Positions 27,401 to 36,672 of a stretch of 64,000 bases of DNA are shown one piece after another. The notes under the pieces were generated by a model. That model did not search any database, was not told the origin of the DNA, and worked only from the letters and a program-made list of their open reading frames with translations. Source of the DNA: Athripsodes cinereus (lineage: Eukaryota; Arthropoda; Insecta; Trichoptera; Leptoceridae); NCBI GenBank assembly GCA_947579605.1, contig OX388316.1:19161290-19225289 (forward strand), written 5' to 3'. Made by a program: the position numbers and the translations under genes. Numbering within the stretch: the first letter of the stretch is position 1; each line of letters begins with the position of its first letter.

Positions 27401-30057
27401 CTACATTAAAATCGTCGAAAATCAATAATAATTTATGGGTATGTTTGTAGACGTCAAAAGTCCAAAGACAATAAAATAAAATTGTATAAGATAGGGAATA
27501 AAAAACCGAATTACGTAATTTTCAAACTAGATTTGTTCCTAGCTTTATCTATACAAAAACAATCTATAATATTTTACCTTTAGAAGAAGATTTCTGAACT
27601 GAAGATTTTAATATTTTAAATTGTATCATTGTAATATGAAGTTAAATACAATAGGATGAGAAGATTTTTTTTGAAGGATGAGAAGATTTTTTTTTGATTT
27701 TTTTTTTATTCAAGTCATGTGACAAGCATGACACAGAGGAATTGGGAATGTTACCTAGGTTTTAAGAGTACTCTTAACCAAGCCTTGAGTCGATTCATAA
27801 GCGTCGAAACTCAGTGTCGTGCACCCCTTAAGGAAGTTCTCATATAATATATGTGTATCATATACAACATAAGTTAATATCTATTCAAATAGGTTGACAA
27901 TCCGTGAGTGTGATCAATCGGAATGATTTATCTAGAGTGGTTCAAAATATGGTTCATATTTATTACGTAGGATCACACACAATGGTAAATGTGTCCATAG
28001 CGGATACGCAAACAAAATAACATACAGGTGTCTCATTTGATTTTTTCTTGTTTTTTCAACAACAAATAAGTTGACAATTTATTCATACCATTAATGTTAT
28101 TTAAAGAGGATTTTGTGTGTGTATCTAAGGAAATATTTATATAAAATATCAGAATTTTTATTGATATTATTGACGAACATAAAATTATATTTTAAGATTG
28201 ATATAATTTATTCTCACTTTAAATAAGATGATTATTTTTATGCACACAGAACAAATATTAGAAAAATAATGTATTTCTTGATTGGATCATATTTCCAGAA
28301 TATTAAATTATAACTGCTCAAAAAGAAGGCTATTTTTTGCATTACATTGTTTTATGGTACTGTTATTTTATTCGTTGAGATACACAAAATAATAATTATA
28401 AAAGCTCATAGAATCTATGGCTGGCTGACGAGATAGTCGAGGACTTTCTCGATTTTGAATCTCAATAAATTTCAAATAATTTATGGTTAACGAAATAATT
28501 AGCATTATCTATAAAAAATGTATTTTATTATTTTTTTTCTCTTTCACGAAAATTTTTATTAAAGAAATAAAGTTCTATTTTTTCCTCAAATATGTACCTA
28601 AATGAGATGAGATAATATAACTTTATATAAAATTATCTGTTTTATATACTTATTTAATTATGTTCACATTCGTACATAAGAATATGTGTTTTCAAAAGTT
28701 ATACTGCCTCACTAAATGTCTGTTCAAAGACAGTAGCTTAGCAGTAAAAAATATTAACTTATGAACTGTAATCGTCATTTCTTATTGGAAGTTCACTTTT
28801 ACAAGTGTTAAAGTGTACTCAAAATTTAAGACAATATTATTTAGTTATCAAACTTTTAAATATATTTATCTCTAAAACCGTCTGTGCAATCCCATTTTTC
28901 GGCAAGAATAAATTATAATAGTAGGTACATTCAAAAAACGTATTGACTGTTGCAATTTGCGTCAAAAATATTTTATATACAATGTAGAATATACAGTTTG
29001 CTTAAATAAAACATGACAATAAGTTCATCAATATAATCTTTACCATTCAACGTGTGAGTGCTAAATGCTGTCAACCAACATAGCACTTATAAATAATATT
29101 ATATATTAATATAATATAAACATACATATTAGGTTTATCCATTGATTTATGATGAGAATAGGAGGTGTTAATAATATAATAAACTATTGGTTGTAAATAA
29201 ACTTAACCTTGAAATAAACCACACTTTGTTTAAATAAATAAATATTATAAATACAACGGTCGTTTGTAATTCAAATAGTGATTTAAGCGTTGAAACTCTC
29301 ATCCTTACTTGTAATTTTGGAAAAGCTGTTAATTCAGCTTTAGTGAGGCATTACTATAACACAAAATATCGAATAGATGCGTTTTGTTCTTTCAACAATA
29401 ATGCTTAAATATGTAAATATTGTACATTGTTGATTAAAACAAGCATTTTTATAAGTAAAGGTAGTCTATAATATTATGACACCTTCATGGATCAAGTGAA
29501 GAAAGAACTGTGAAAGTGAATTGTGGCACATTGTGTTAAAGAGAGTAGCAGATAATAGAGAGAAATGGAGAAGAAAATCCAAACTCATTGCAGACCGATC
29601 CGGTGAATTGTTACTTACTAAATAATATTATTACCATTGTCTTTTTCAAGCAATTTATTTTGAAAATATCTTAGATCATACCACAGAAATAATGATTGAT
29701 TTTTTTTATATTTACTAGGACGTAAATTTGTTACTTTTATACGTGTTAATGAAAATTGAAAAGAAATTCAATCACATTAAAAGCGAAAACAGTTTATAAA
29801 TTCTTAACTAGTTTTTAAATTATAGGTACCAAGCTCAAACTTGAAGAAAACCAAAAAAATATAACTAAAAAGTAAAGAGCGCTTTTGCGAAAAATATAAT
29901 AAGTAGGTAATTTTCATATCCTGTTTTTAAATAGTATAAATTGGTTTTACCCTTTAAAGATAATTAACATAAAAGAAAACTTACGCAATTTTCCGTAACT
30001 GGTATTAAAACAAATTAACAAAGTAACCACAATTAAATTAATTAAACACTTTGCCAT
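9341..30057 (-). CDS. Takeout / juvenile-hormone-binding-protein family secreted protein (5 exons)
   Basis: The CDS joins 30057-29985, 18260-18023, 16106-15976, 10366-10214 and 9492-9341 on the minus strand. Exon lengths are 73, 238, 131, 153 and 152 bp, 747 bp in all: 248 residues plus TAG. Every junction has GT donor and AG acceptor, and the phases agree. The protein opens with a hydrophobic signal peptide (MAKCLINLIVVTLLICFNTS, likely cut near residue 22). Then comes the family's N-terminal cysteine pair (C31 in DYIRPC, C40 in NECALR), the GDPENGIPRLDPL block, GDLKLEGDYEMSG (mid-protein), and the takeout motif LFNGDKLLG...LINELW (residues 191-210). It ends in ...DEEFWLP. About 250 residues is the usual family length. 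The family comprises extracellular carriers of small hydrophobic ligands such as juvenile hormone, and the Drosophila takeout protein links feeding and circadian output. The ligand here cannot be read from sequence. A third cysteine (C150) lies in the third coding quarter. No neighbouring paralogue is visible in the window. Confidence 0.93.
9539..9898. repeat. Degenerate ~36-bp minisatellite in the last intron of the takeout-like gene
   Basis: About nine to ten diverged tandem copies of a unit like ACGGACACCTAAAAATTACG + GAATAATAAATCTAATA. The array starts about 45 bp from the exon 5 acceptor and fills half of the 721-bp intron. Confidence 0.75.
10214..10366 (-). CDS. Takeout-like gene, coding exon 4
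   Basis: Acceptor CATTTCAG, donor GTACGTAG. Encodes NCKTEYTMDYVMEKGKDGKD through LENLFNGDKLL. It holds the first half of the C-terminal takeout motif. Length is a multiple of three, with phase 1 on both sides. Confidence 0.92.
10585..10670 (+). repeat. Possible tRNA-derived SINE head
   Basis: TAGCCTGGAAGTAGAG resembles a pol III A box, and CAGTTTGATTCC, ~45 bp on, resembles a degenerate B box. It does not fold into an intact tRNA by eye. A SINE fossil is the best guess. Confidence 0.35.
11401..11539 (-). mobile_element. Family B short retroelement
   Basis: Read on the minus strand it runs from GGTTAGATGGAAGAAATCAC through GATAATCTCGCCACTGCAC to an (AAAT)n tail. Other copies: 22151-22295, 34922-35054, 49651-49791. 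It is either a SINE or the autonomously conserved 3' end of a LINE. An internal hairpin ATCACT-ATAA-AGTGAT is preserved in most copies. Confidence 0.75.
11590..11665 (+). repeat. CR1-like 3' tail with (ATC)n
   Basis: GGCGCCCTTGAGACGGTC ... AAACGGCG hairpin followed by ATCATCATCATCATC. Same tail as at 930-980, 37855-37928 and 38280-38380. Confidence 0.65.
12501..12758. mobile_element. Hairpin insertion with 13-bp target duplication
   Basis: The 13-mer ATATTATCGTTAA occurs at 12501-12513 and 12746-12758. The insert between them ends in a foldback with perfect 74-bp arms (12561-12634 and 12674-12747) around a 39-bp loop. GAAACCGGTAGTG lies at the inner end of each arm; similar words occur in Penelope-like and related repeats. 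Lies in intron 3 of the takeout-like gene. No ORF. Confidence 0.75.
12759..14400. other. Intronic AT-rich DNA
   Basis: No gene seen. A CACTGTGTCGGTGTTTAGAT block near 13807 is a minus-strand fragment of the repeat also present at 32795-32815 and 41325-41357. Confidence 0.4.
14400..14660 (+). repeat. Unclassified interspersed repeat fragment
   Basis: Locally GC-richer block ending AAAGTCCGGACCCGAAAAG, a word nearly repeated at 32620-32640. Nothing coding. The class is unknown. Confidence 0.35.
14670..14760 (+). repeat. Family A dispersed repeat
   Basis: TCCTGAATGTC, TTGGCACGAAGAGGAC, TTGTGAGAAATTCCGTGATG in family order. Confidence 0.6.
15427..15472. repeat. Perfect 21-bp hairpin
   Basis: 15427-15447 and 15452-15472 are exact reverse complements (ATTAGGCAATGTCTTCCAGT...) with a 4-base loop. 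A second short palindrome, TTCAATATT-T-TATATTGAA, ends just upstream. Confidence 0.8.
15657..15824. mobile_element. Hairpin MITE copy 1 with 12-bp target duplication
   Basis: GTAAGGACTTTT at 15657-15668 and again at 15813-15824. The insert starts TCATTAATTGTATCGGCATT and ends in inverted arms (AAATTATCAAATAAAATAAA and its complement). A second copy lies at 25814-25962 with a different flanking repeat. Confidence 0.75.
15976..16106 (-). CDS. Takeout-like gene, coding exon 3
   Basis: Acceptor TTTTTTCAG, donor GTAAGTA. Encodes FDQKKQQMVIKSFGDLKLEG and the following DYEMSGRLLIIPLNGKGK strand region. Joins exon 2 through a split Thr codon and exon 4 through a split Arg codon. Confidence 0.92.
16107..18022. 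other. Intron 2 of the takeout-like gene
   Basis: 1.9 kb, AT-rich. No repeat boundary or hidden exon recognised. Confidence 0.7.
18023..18260 (-). CDS. Takeout-like gene, coding exon 2
   Basis: Acceptor TTTTTTTTAG before 18260, donor GTGAGT after 18023. Encodes the C31/C40 disulphide region and the first half of the ligand-binding fold (to ...NMDIKKLT). Phase 1 in, phase 2 out. Confidence 0.93.
19691..19764 (+). repeat. Family A dispersed repeat
   Basis: TTGAGAGGACGGCCTGCATG, then AGTCTGGTGACTACCCCACT, then TTGTGAGAT. The terminal GCCGTGATGG is lost. Confidence 0.55.
19785..19862 (+). repeat. Possible SINE body fragment
   Basis: TCCTGGGTCTGATTTTAACA then TGTATTTGTGCTTGAG resembles the body after the B box of the SINE at 36143 (TCCCGGGTCTGGGTGTTACA). 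Confidence 0.3.
21985..22530 (-). repeat. 'CTAGCTGACCCGGCAAACG' repeat, copy 2, interrupted
   Basis: Inverse orientation to 6106-6446. It runs from AGTATGATAACA-type sequence near 22010 to CGTTTGCCGGGTCAGCTAG at about 22509-22527. A family B element (22151-22295) is inserted inside it, so this repeat is older than that insertion. Confidence 0.7.
22151..22295 (+). mobile_element. Family B short retroelement nested in another repeat
   Basis: TGGTTAGATGGAAGAAATCA to an (AAAT)n tail. The host repeat's sequence resumes directly after the tail. Confidence 0.75.
23915..24070 (+). pseudogene. Non-LTR element C-terminal fragment ('SWEEV...WRRLVLALCSREER')
   Basis: One frame gives MSWEEVTRWPQRCFEWRRLV and LALCSREER before a stop, followed by ATGATGATT-rich tail sequence. 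The same ending recurs, more decayed, at 26930-26995, 32408-32495, 46190-46262 and (minus strand) 49503-49590. Probably the end of a LINE ORF2. The clade cannot be named. Confidence 0.5.
24102..24122. repeat. (TA)n microsatellite
   Basis: About ten TA units, just after the non-LTR fragment. Confidence 0.75.
24741..24890. mobile_element. 146-bp MITE with TA duplication
   Basis: CACTGAGAAAAAT at 24743-24755 and its complement ATTTTTCTCAGTG at 24876-24888, flanked by TA on each side. A TA duplication fits the Tc1/mariner superfamily. A longer, rearranged relative lies at 36419-36672. Confidence 0.75.
25283..25395 (+). repeat. Family A dispersed repeat, near-complete copy
   Basis: Runs TCACCTATCCTGAATGTCCT, TTGGCACGGAGAGTACAGTT, ATTACATGCAGCTGGTCTGC, TGGCTACCCCAGTTGTGGGA, TATGCCGTGATGG. 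Best reference copy with 25501-25634. Open frames crossing it are incidental. Confidence 0.7.
25501..25634 (+). repeat. Family A dispersed repeat, second of a pair
   Basis: Same block order, starting near ATTTGCCATCCATCCTAAAT and ending TATGCCGTGATGG. It lies ~105 bp from the previous copy in the same orientation, so either a local duplication or two insertions. Confidence 0.7.
25814..25962. mobile_element. Hairpin MITE copy 2 with 9-bp target duplication
   Basis: AGTTCCAAT at 25814-25822 and 25954-25962 flank a relative of 15669-15812, sharing TTAATTGTATCGGCATTAAC, TAACACTTCATTTTAA and ATCAAATAAAA with inverted arms. Confidence 0.7.
26930..26995 (+). repeat. Decayed '...CSREER' non-LTR tail
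   Basis: AACCCTGTGCTCCCGAGAGG then AGCGTTGTAGGGCGAGC parallels 24036-24066. Reading frame is lost. Confidence 0.45.
29484..29611 (+). pseudogene. RTE-like retrotransposon 3' fragment
   Basis: ATGGATCAAGTGAAGAAAGA..., then AGAGAGTAGCAGATAATAGA and GAGAAATGGAGAAGAAAATC, then AAACTCATTGCAGACCGATC. These parallel the end of the RTE-like element at 56442-56565 (MDQLKRDMK...LKRLAENRDEWRRKTKLVAD). Stops break the frame. Lies in intron 1 of the takeout-like gene. Confidence 0.65.
29985..30057 (-). CDS. Takeout-like gene, coding exon 1 (signal peptide)
   Basis: ATG at 30057-30055 in the context CCACAATGGCA. The exon encodes residues 1-24 and ends one base into codon 25, before a GTAAGT donor. Downstream exon 2 starts with CG, giving Pro25. 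No clear TATA box is seen; AATTAATATAGCAATCAGCC lies just upstream of the ATG and holds a weak initiator-like ATCAG. Confidence 0.88.
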
Positions 30058-32400
30058 TGTGGCTGATTGCTATATTAATTACTTTAACTGTTATTAAAAA
30101 TTAAATAACAACAATAAAAGAAAATAACTGCGATTCTAATTGTTATTTGAAAATGTAAAAAGCCTCCTAAAAATAAATAAACTTTTATTTTAGGAAACTT
30201 TTTAATCCTCCGCTGGGACGTCTATCTTCTAAGAAGTGCAGAATAGAAGTAACGCTAAGAATTATCATTTTACAAACTTCATTATATTTAATATGTCCAA
30301 GAACATGGATTATTATTAACAAAGGTAAACAAACTATAATTTCGTACTAAATTTGTTTGATTACCCGACATTGCTCGACGAAGATAAGGTAGAATATAAT
30401 AAAATCTAAAAATTTCATGAAAAATATCTATGAAAATATGTGAACCCTCCTCCATATGACTATAAGTTGACGAACATAGGTATATGTAGATGGTTACTTT
30501 ATTTAAGAAAATAATTCAAAAATATTCTTATTTCTTTTAACATATAAATAAATAAAACATTCTAACTTGAAAATATGTTTCAATCATCAATCGATGAACT
30601 TCTGAAATCTGAAGTATGAAAAGCTTCTAAATGACCCACCTAAATAAATGATTGTACTATTCAAACCTAGTAACCCGGTATAATAACTCGAAATTGACAA
30701 ATATATTATGTGTAGTTCGTGAACACTTTGGAGAAAGTTGTTTGAAGAATCTCAAAGGAAATTAAAACAAATATGCCTTTTACTTACTTTTTCGTTCATT
30801 CTTATTTTGTATTTATCATAATTAGATAAATTGAAATAAGTGTCTTGTTCTAATATAGATTAATTACAACATGAGATGGACTTTCTTTTATCTTTCGACT
30901 TCTCAGGTCATTATCAATTCGACTGAGGGATTGATAATGAGCTAAGAATTCTAAAGACGTTGTTTAATCTATTGTAGAATAAAGCGCTCGTTTCAAATAA
31001 TGAAATTAAGGAATTCGACTACTTCTATAACAATATTAAATTTTCCAGTCTTTTCAAACAAACAAACACACAATTTTTTTAATCATAATACCATCCTCAT
31101 ATATACATTAAAATAACATTTAAAATACATATCCAGCATTACATTATTATGTTTTATAATTTTACAAGACTAAGCATAGATAGGTGCGTATCGTATAGGT
31201 AAATATTATAAGTAGAATGTGATGGATAGTATAGTAATGTTGAATAATATGGACAGTATGGCCTTCAGAATCACGTTGTTATTACGCATAGATAGATAGA
31301 TATTAGTCGTAACACCTAACAGGTAGTTGATCAAATAATTAATATTTTACTTCGTTCTTATGTATTTTGCTTATTTATTAAACAGTTTTATTGAACATAA
31401 AAATATAACAACCTTAAACATACCTAATCTTATTACAATATAATAAGTATTCTTGTATCTTACTGATTTACTCTCCTTAAAAAGTAAAGGATATAATTAT
31501 ATTAACCTAAACAGATTCATTCATGCAACTGTATGAAGGTATGAAAAAAATACCCTCTTAAGGGAACAGTATATGTTCGAACTATTAAGAAAATGGATTG
31601 TACGAAAAATTTCACCCTCCGCACGATCTTCACCTTTCCTGTGTTGTTTTTCTAGCATTAACTAAAATATTAGTAAAATAAATGTTGCCAAGAATGCATG
31701 CGATGCGTCCACACCTGATAATTTTTTTCTCGAGAATAATATTTTTAGACAAATCCAGAAATAGACTGTGTTACTAACATTCTGATAGACAAAATCCTGA
31801 AAAATGACAATTAAGCTTTTTTGCATATTTTTTTAATCATTCTTGAATCATTTTTCATTAGTGCGCTATCTTTTGACATTTATCTTTCTTCCCGTCCATC
31901 CTGTTATTGAAAAAATAATCGAGTATTAACACTAGTGATTGTGATAGTATTTGCCTATATTTAGTTGGCTGTTAATGAAATGTTAATATACTCTGAGAAC
32001 GTGTTATTAAGATAAGATGATAATTTAAAAGAAGTTTTCTATCACTCGTTAGCAACCTTCGATAGATTAATTATTATTCGATATTGCAAGCCATAAATTG
32101 ATGTTATGAAAAATGTTCGATGAACTTCTCACTTCCTCCATAGATAACATAGCGTTATTTCTATTGTGATTCAATATATATTTTTTGTTTATGATGAATA
32201 TTGAGATAGTTCTTAGTGCAAAATAGGTATCTCCCAATATAACTCATTTTCATACTTTTTTTCCAAAAAGCCTGTTGTGGAATTGGTTACACCTTAATTG
32301 ATGTGAAATAATAGTTATCCAAAAGACCACTGTACTTTTTTTCATAAAGCTTTCGACAACTTGAACATCCCATTTTCATAATACACCATTCATTTGATAA
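30058..32400. other. Upstream region of the takeout-like gene, no gene seen
   Basis: AT-rich. A weak inverted pair, TCCTAAAAATAAATAAAC then TTTTATTTTAGGA, sits at about 30165-30196, ~110 bp from the start codon. Promoter elements cannot be assigned with confidence. Confidence 0.4.
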
Positions 32401-32407
32401 CAATATC

Positions 32408-32495
32408 AGGACGTCGGCAATTTCGTGGGAAGAGGCGATTCAACGGGCGAAAAAACACTTTAAATGGAAGAGGTTGGTTTCTCTTGTGAATTCGG
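32408..32495 (+). repeat. Decayed '...WRRLV' non-LTR tail
   Basis: ATTTCGTGGGAAGAGGCGAT then AAATGGAAGAGGTTGGTTTC correspond to MSWEEAT and WKRLV of the family at 23915. Confidence 0.45.
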
Positions 32496-32619
32496 TAAGA
32501 ACAATGAAGAACGAAATTAGTACTTTCAAAGCGAAAGAAATAAAACAAATGTTTTATTCTACTATTTTGATTTATTTACGAGAGAAATTATATATATTAT
32601 AAAAATATATTCCGGACCC

Positions 32620-32830
32620 GAAAAATAAAGAATTTACGAGAGACAGTTTTTTCGTTTTGCTGAGATATTTTCAATCAATATTCTTACAAGATTGACAATG
32701 TCCTAACAAGACGAAAGACGTCTCACTTGTAAATAAATCAAATAGTAGAATAAAACATTGTTTTTTTTTTATTTCGCTATGGAATTCAACTACCTAAACC
32801 CCGACACAGTGAATATATTGGTACTTTCAG
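32620..32830 (+). repeat. Unclassified dispersed repeat
   Basis: Carries AAGATTGACAATGTCC, AGACGAAAGACGTC and, further on, GGAATTC..CTACCTAAAC.CCGACACAGTGAA. The same set is at 41230-41357, with pieces at 8744 and 13807. Confidence 0.5.
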
Positions 32831-33740
32831 TTTGAGAAATGAAATTATATGTGCACCTTTTATAGGATTAGAAATCAAATCATTATAAAAAGCTTATTTT
32901 CAAAGGATTACGAGTGGGTGTACCTTAAGTACCAAGCTTTAGAGTTAATTTCATAAGATTTACTGGAAAAACAGAGTGATGAAATGTCACATTATTATTT
33001 TTATGAAATATGGTGAAACTTTAATTTTAAATTACGTTCTTAAAACATAAAACACACCTGTCAAAATTCAATATCCGTTCGGTATAACCTTTATGGCACT
33101 AAAGAGCCTAATTTACCTTTGAAAATTTGTTAAAGCATTTATGTTATTCTAATTTACGTAGCTTTTCACAAATTCTTTGAGTCAATTTTTTTAATTATAT
33201 TCTAGTGGTTTTGGATTGAAAGAAGACAAATCCTAAAATGTAATTTTTCAACTAAGTGTGCAACTAATTCTTCGTGATAAACTCTTTAAATTGCATTTTC
33301 AAAAATAGTTTACTGCTATGAAATTTGTGTCTAAATAGCGAAGTAAATCAATCAAAGTATAAAAATCAGGGAAATCTAGTAAATTTTTCGGCTAAACCGA
33401 AATTTTATCACAATATAAGTTTGTCTAGTTTAGATACTAAACCATATATTTTTCGAGGTAAAACTCTTTATTTTGTTAAATTATTATGTAATTAAAGTAC
33501 TTATTTTGTAATTAAAGTACTTTGCCATTCTAAAAGTATAAAATATACACTTTGTTACATTCTTGAAGCAAACAATAAAGCAAGCATTGTCGTAGTTAAA
33601 ATAACATTACAAAAATATTAGAGTATTTCCATATTAGATTTCCATAGTTACAGTTTGACTTTTTGAAAGAAAGAATCCCGCTAAAATAATGTAGACTTTA
33701 ACTTGACTTTTGTTTAAATCTCTTGGTTGACCATCTGCAA
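32831..33740. other. AT-rich intergenic DNA
   Basis: No gene or repeat recognised. Confidence 0.35.
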
Positions 33741-33744
33741 CCAA

Positions 33745-34030
33745 CTTCATTCTCTTCTCTCTCGGCCGCCGTCCTCGGTGCTGCCCGGTGTATTACACCG
33801 GGTAGCACCCGAAATAAATAACTAAAAGCTTGGTAAAGTGTGATTAGAATTAAATTAAAACCGTAAATGTGAACTACAAATAGTGACAGTGAATCATCAT
33901 TAATTTAATATTAGAACCTGTTGAATAAATACTAACTCTTGTGAATATGTAAAAATCTATGTGTGTGTGTTGTCGTTGAACGGGCATTGTTAAAATTTAA
34001 ACCATCAATAAATGTTTCTTTTAACTTAAA
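33745..34030 (+). repeat. Candidate solo LTR or transcript-derived insertion
   Basis: An unusually GC-rich island (CGGCCGCCGTCCTCGGTGCT) leads into a strong hairpin TGCCCGGTGTA-TTACACCGGGTA (33782-33804). About 200 bp later there is an AATAAA (34007-34012). Layout suggests an LTR or the 5' end of a retroelement. Ends and target duplication not found. Confidence 0.25.
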
Positions 34031-34861
34031 CTGTGTTTTTTTCTAACTATGAAACCAATCTAGTAACTTTACGATATCCCTGATTGAGACTCTTGCCCTG
34101 CAGACTGAGATAGCTGGTGAATACAAGTAGAGATGGACTTGAGTCATACAAGGAGTGGGAAAAGGTTTAAATATAAAGTGTAATGGAGGTGTTACAGCAT
34201 CCACAATTAAGAAAGAAATTATGAAAAAATAATATTCTAGAGAGCTGATACTTCTGCAGTCTGATTGTGGTATATGGTCACACCATATTAATTTTTTTTC
34301 GACAGTCATAAAATAAATTATAATTTATATGCTCCATATAATATTTAAGGCTATCAACAATGTATTGAAATAACGATCAGGGTAAACGGGTCATAATAGA
34401 CTTTGCAAAAACAATCCTGCTGTTTACTTTTTTATTACTTTTATAAGTCTCAAGAAATACATTAAACAAATGTATTATTAAGAGGGTGCTATGTAACAAT
34501 ATTTCAAACAACACAACCTTCAAACAGAGATGTTTTGAATAAACAAAATTTAACTAATCGGCCAATAGTTTTTGGTAGAAGTTCGCAAGCATTAATATTA
34601 GTTATTATATTCCTTATTATCACATAATATTATCTCATTTGCGAAAAAGTTTTCAAGAGTTTCCGATTTCATCGAAAGGCAATATTTACGAGTAGAGGAA
34701 ATTTTTGTATTGAGTCAACACTTACATTGTAGCAAGAGTTGTGGATGGACCATGAAGATGTCCATCATTACAAAATATTTATTAACTCAAATATTTCACC
34801 GAATTTCGATAATAATTTCGTAAAACCTCACATTCACAACGTTCAACATCTTCAGTTCAGC
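34031..34861. other. Intergenic DNA
   Basis: A long minus-strand open frame (34043-34309) has no recognisable motif. Nothing else seen. Confidence 0.3.
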
Positions 34862-35120
34862 AATGAGATATGCCGCACATCCTGAATGTGTTAACTTTCA
34901 TTGGCGTGAAGAGGACAACTTTATTTATTTATTCTTTTTGCACATCATCATTATATAACAGTGTTAACAAATCAATATAAAATTTAAAAAAACTAGGTCG
35001 ATGTGCACTTGTGCAGTGGCGAGATTATCACTTTAAAGTGATTTCTTCCATCTAACAACTTGCGTGTTTGTTACATACTGTTTCTCCTCTGGCTACCCAT
35101 TGTAGGAAATGCCGCGATGG
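34862..35120 (+). repeat. Family A copy split by a family B insertion
   Basis: Left part 34862-34921 (ATGCCGCACATCCTGAATGTG ... GAAGAGGACAACTT in family order) and right part 35055-35120 (CTTGCGTGTTTGTTACAT, CTGGCTACCCATTGTAGGAA, ATGCCGCGATGG) make one family A element once the insert is removed. Confidence 0.8.
34915..35061 (-). mobile_element. Family B element with 7-bp target duplication, nested in family A
   Basis: ACAACTT at 34915-34921 and 35055-35061 flanks a 133-bp minus-strand family B copy (34922-35054), from TAGATGGAAGAAATCACT to the (AAAT)n tail. The duplication shows that B moves as a ~135-bp unit. Confidence 0.85.
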
Positions 35121-35819
35121 AATGTTGTGAAAAGAATTTCATTTTTCGACTAAAGTGACTTTTACACTTTAAATTAAATATTTCGGCGCATAACATAATT
35201 CTATAACACTACCAATATATATTTTTTTATAATTTGTGTAAGCATGAATAGCTATTATAACCTAATATCTATAAGCTAATAAGTAAACATAAAATATAAC
35301 CTTGCTTATATAAAATATTCTTTATAATAAAGATATTATGATTAAATGAAAAGTTCGGTTTTATTATGACATGAAACTTATGTGGTTAAATGGTTTCATT
35401 GCTTGTGATTCAGTTCAATGATCTTCAGTAGTGTCTTTGAACGTAATAAATAAATGTCATAGTTTATAAGTAGCAGTAGTAGAAATACTATGTTATAAGG
35501 TACTATTGGTAAGTTTACAAATTATATACCGCCATACATATGAATTCTGTTGGTTGATTGGCGACCTTAAAGAAACTTAATAGTCTATCTACCTATACTA
35601 TCGCTGTTTTTTTTTCTATAATGACACACCGATCCCCCAGATAGAGCAGAATATTTATTTTCCCATTAAAAGATAACCAATGGGCTTAAATAGTTCTATA
35701 AATAAAACTGAATTATTTACAAAAAAAAATAGATTTACCGGTTAATTTGTACATTAAAATTCAAAAATCTATTATAATAAACACTTGTAATATTGTAAAA
35801 AAGTTTTTGAACACAGATA

Positions 35820-36024
35820 TTTCAGGCACAATGCTGGTATTTTGAACCCGCGTTCTGAGCCTAATCCTTTGATATCCTGTATATCTGGATAGGTGATTTT
35901 TTCCCGGCATTAGACTGTTAAGTTTTTGTGTGACCATGACTGATCATATGGAGACTTATTTGGTTGTATAATGCTGAGAAGTGTGGATGGCAATTCTGCC
36001 GCCGCGTAAAAAAAAAAAAAAAAA
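35820..36024 (+). repeat. Poly(A)-tailed retroposon candidate
   Basis: A moderately GC-rich block (TTTCAGGCACAATGCTGGTA ... GGCAATTCTGCCGCCGCGT) ends in an A-run of about 17 at 36007-36024. It could be a SINE or processed RNA copy. No coding region recognised. Confidence 0.4.
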
Positions 36025-36142
36025 AGACATTTTCCTTACTTTGATATATGGAAACATAAAATACCTCATACTTATAAAACTTTTGCGCTGAGTTTATGAT
36101 TGGCTTAATAAAACAAATGTATTATATCAATTGGCGGCCATA

Positions 36143-36290
36143 AAAAGCGGACAGTGTGGCACGGCGGTAACGCTCTTGCATTTGAGTCATATGATGTCCC
36201 AGGTTCAATTATCGGCCAGGCCAAAATTAATAATGACTTTTTTCAAATTGTCCCGGGTCTGGGTGTTACAATAATTATGTATGTGTTTAA
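36143..36290 (+). mobile_element. tRNA-derived SINE
   Basis: GTGGCACGGCGGTAAC (36155-36170) fits a pol III A box and AGGTTCAATTATCGG (36201-36215) a B box at the right spacing. A body with TGTCCCGGGTCTGGGTGTTA follows. The head is tRNA-like but has no complete cloverleaf, so it is not a functional tRNA gene. Confidence 0.6.
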
Positions 36291-36418
36291 TGCATTTTAT
36301 ATGTGTGAATCGTCGTGTCAGTAGTACTCATAATACAAAGTTCATGACTTAATTTGGGACTTTTTGAATTCGTAATCCAGCTAATCTTATTTGAGTATTT
36401 TGAGAATATTTGAGATAA

Positions 36419-36672
36419 CACTGAGAAAAATTCTAACGAAATTTCACAACGAATCATTGGTACATACTATTAGATTAGGACCAGAGATAGTACAAACGAT
36501 TCATTAGTACGAATCTTTAATATTAACTTTTCGCAAAAAAATCGTTGGTTAATTTACCTAACTAATTAATAAGTCAATATTATAGATTGGTACTATTGAA
36601 TCGTTTGTACTATCTCTGGTCCTAATCTGATAGTACGTACCAATGATTCTTTGTGAAATTTCGTTAGTATTT
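36419..36672. mobile_element. Rearranged relative of the 24743 MITE
   Basis: Starts CACTGAGAAAAATTCTAACG like the 146-bp MITE, includes its whole body, and then a second inverted partial copy of the left half (36590-36671). The result is ~80-bp inverted arms and no second CACTGAG end. Confidence 0.7.

Larger units (their letters stand above)
18261..29984. other. Intron 1 of the takeout-like gene
   Basis: 11.7-kb first intron, typical of an insect gene with a separate signal-peptide exon. It has collected at least nine repeat insertions, listed separately. The stretches 18300-19680, 19870-21980, 22531-23910 and 27000-29480 show nothing recognisable beyond AT-rich sequence. A small stem-loop at 19263-19314 pairs ATTCAATATTTT with its complement. 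Confidence 0.7.

Noticed and set aside
36143..36220. A functional tRNA gene
   Set aside because: A- and B-box-like words are present but no complete cloverleaf or acceptor stem can be drawn; better explained as a SINE head.
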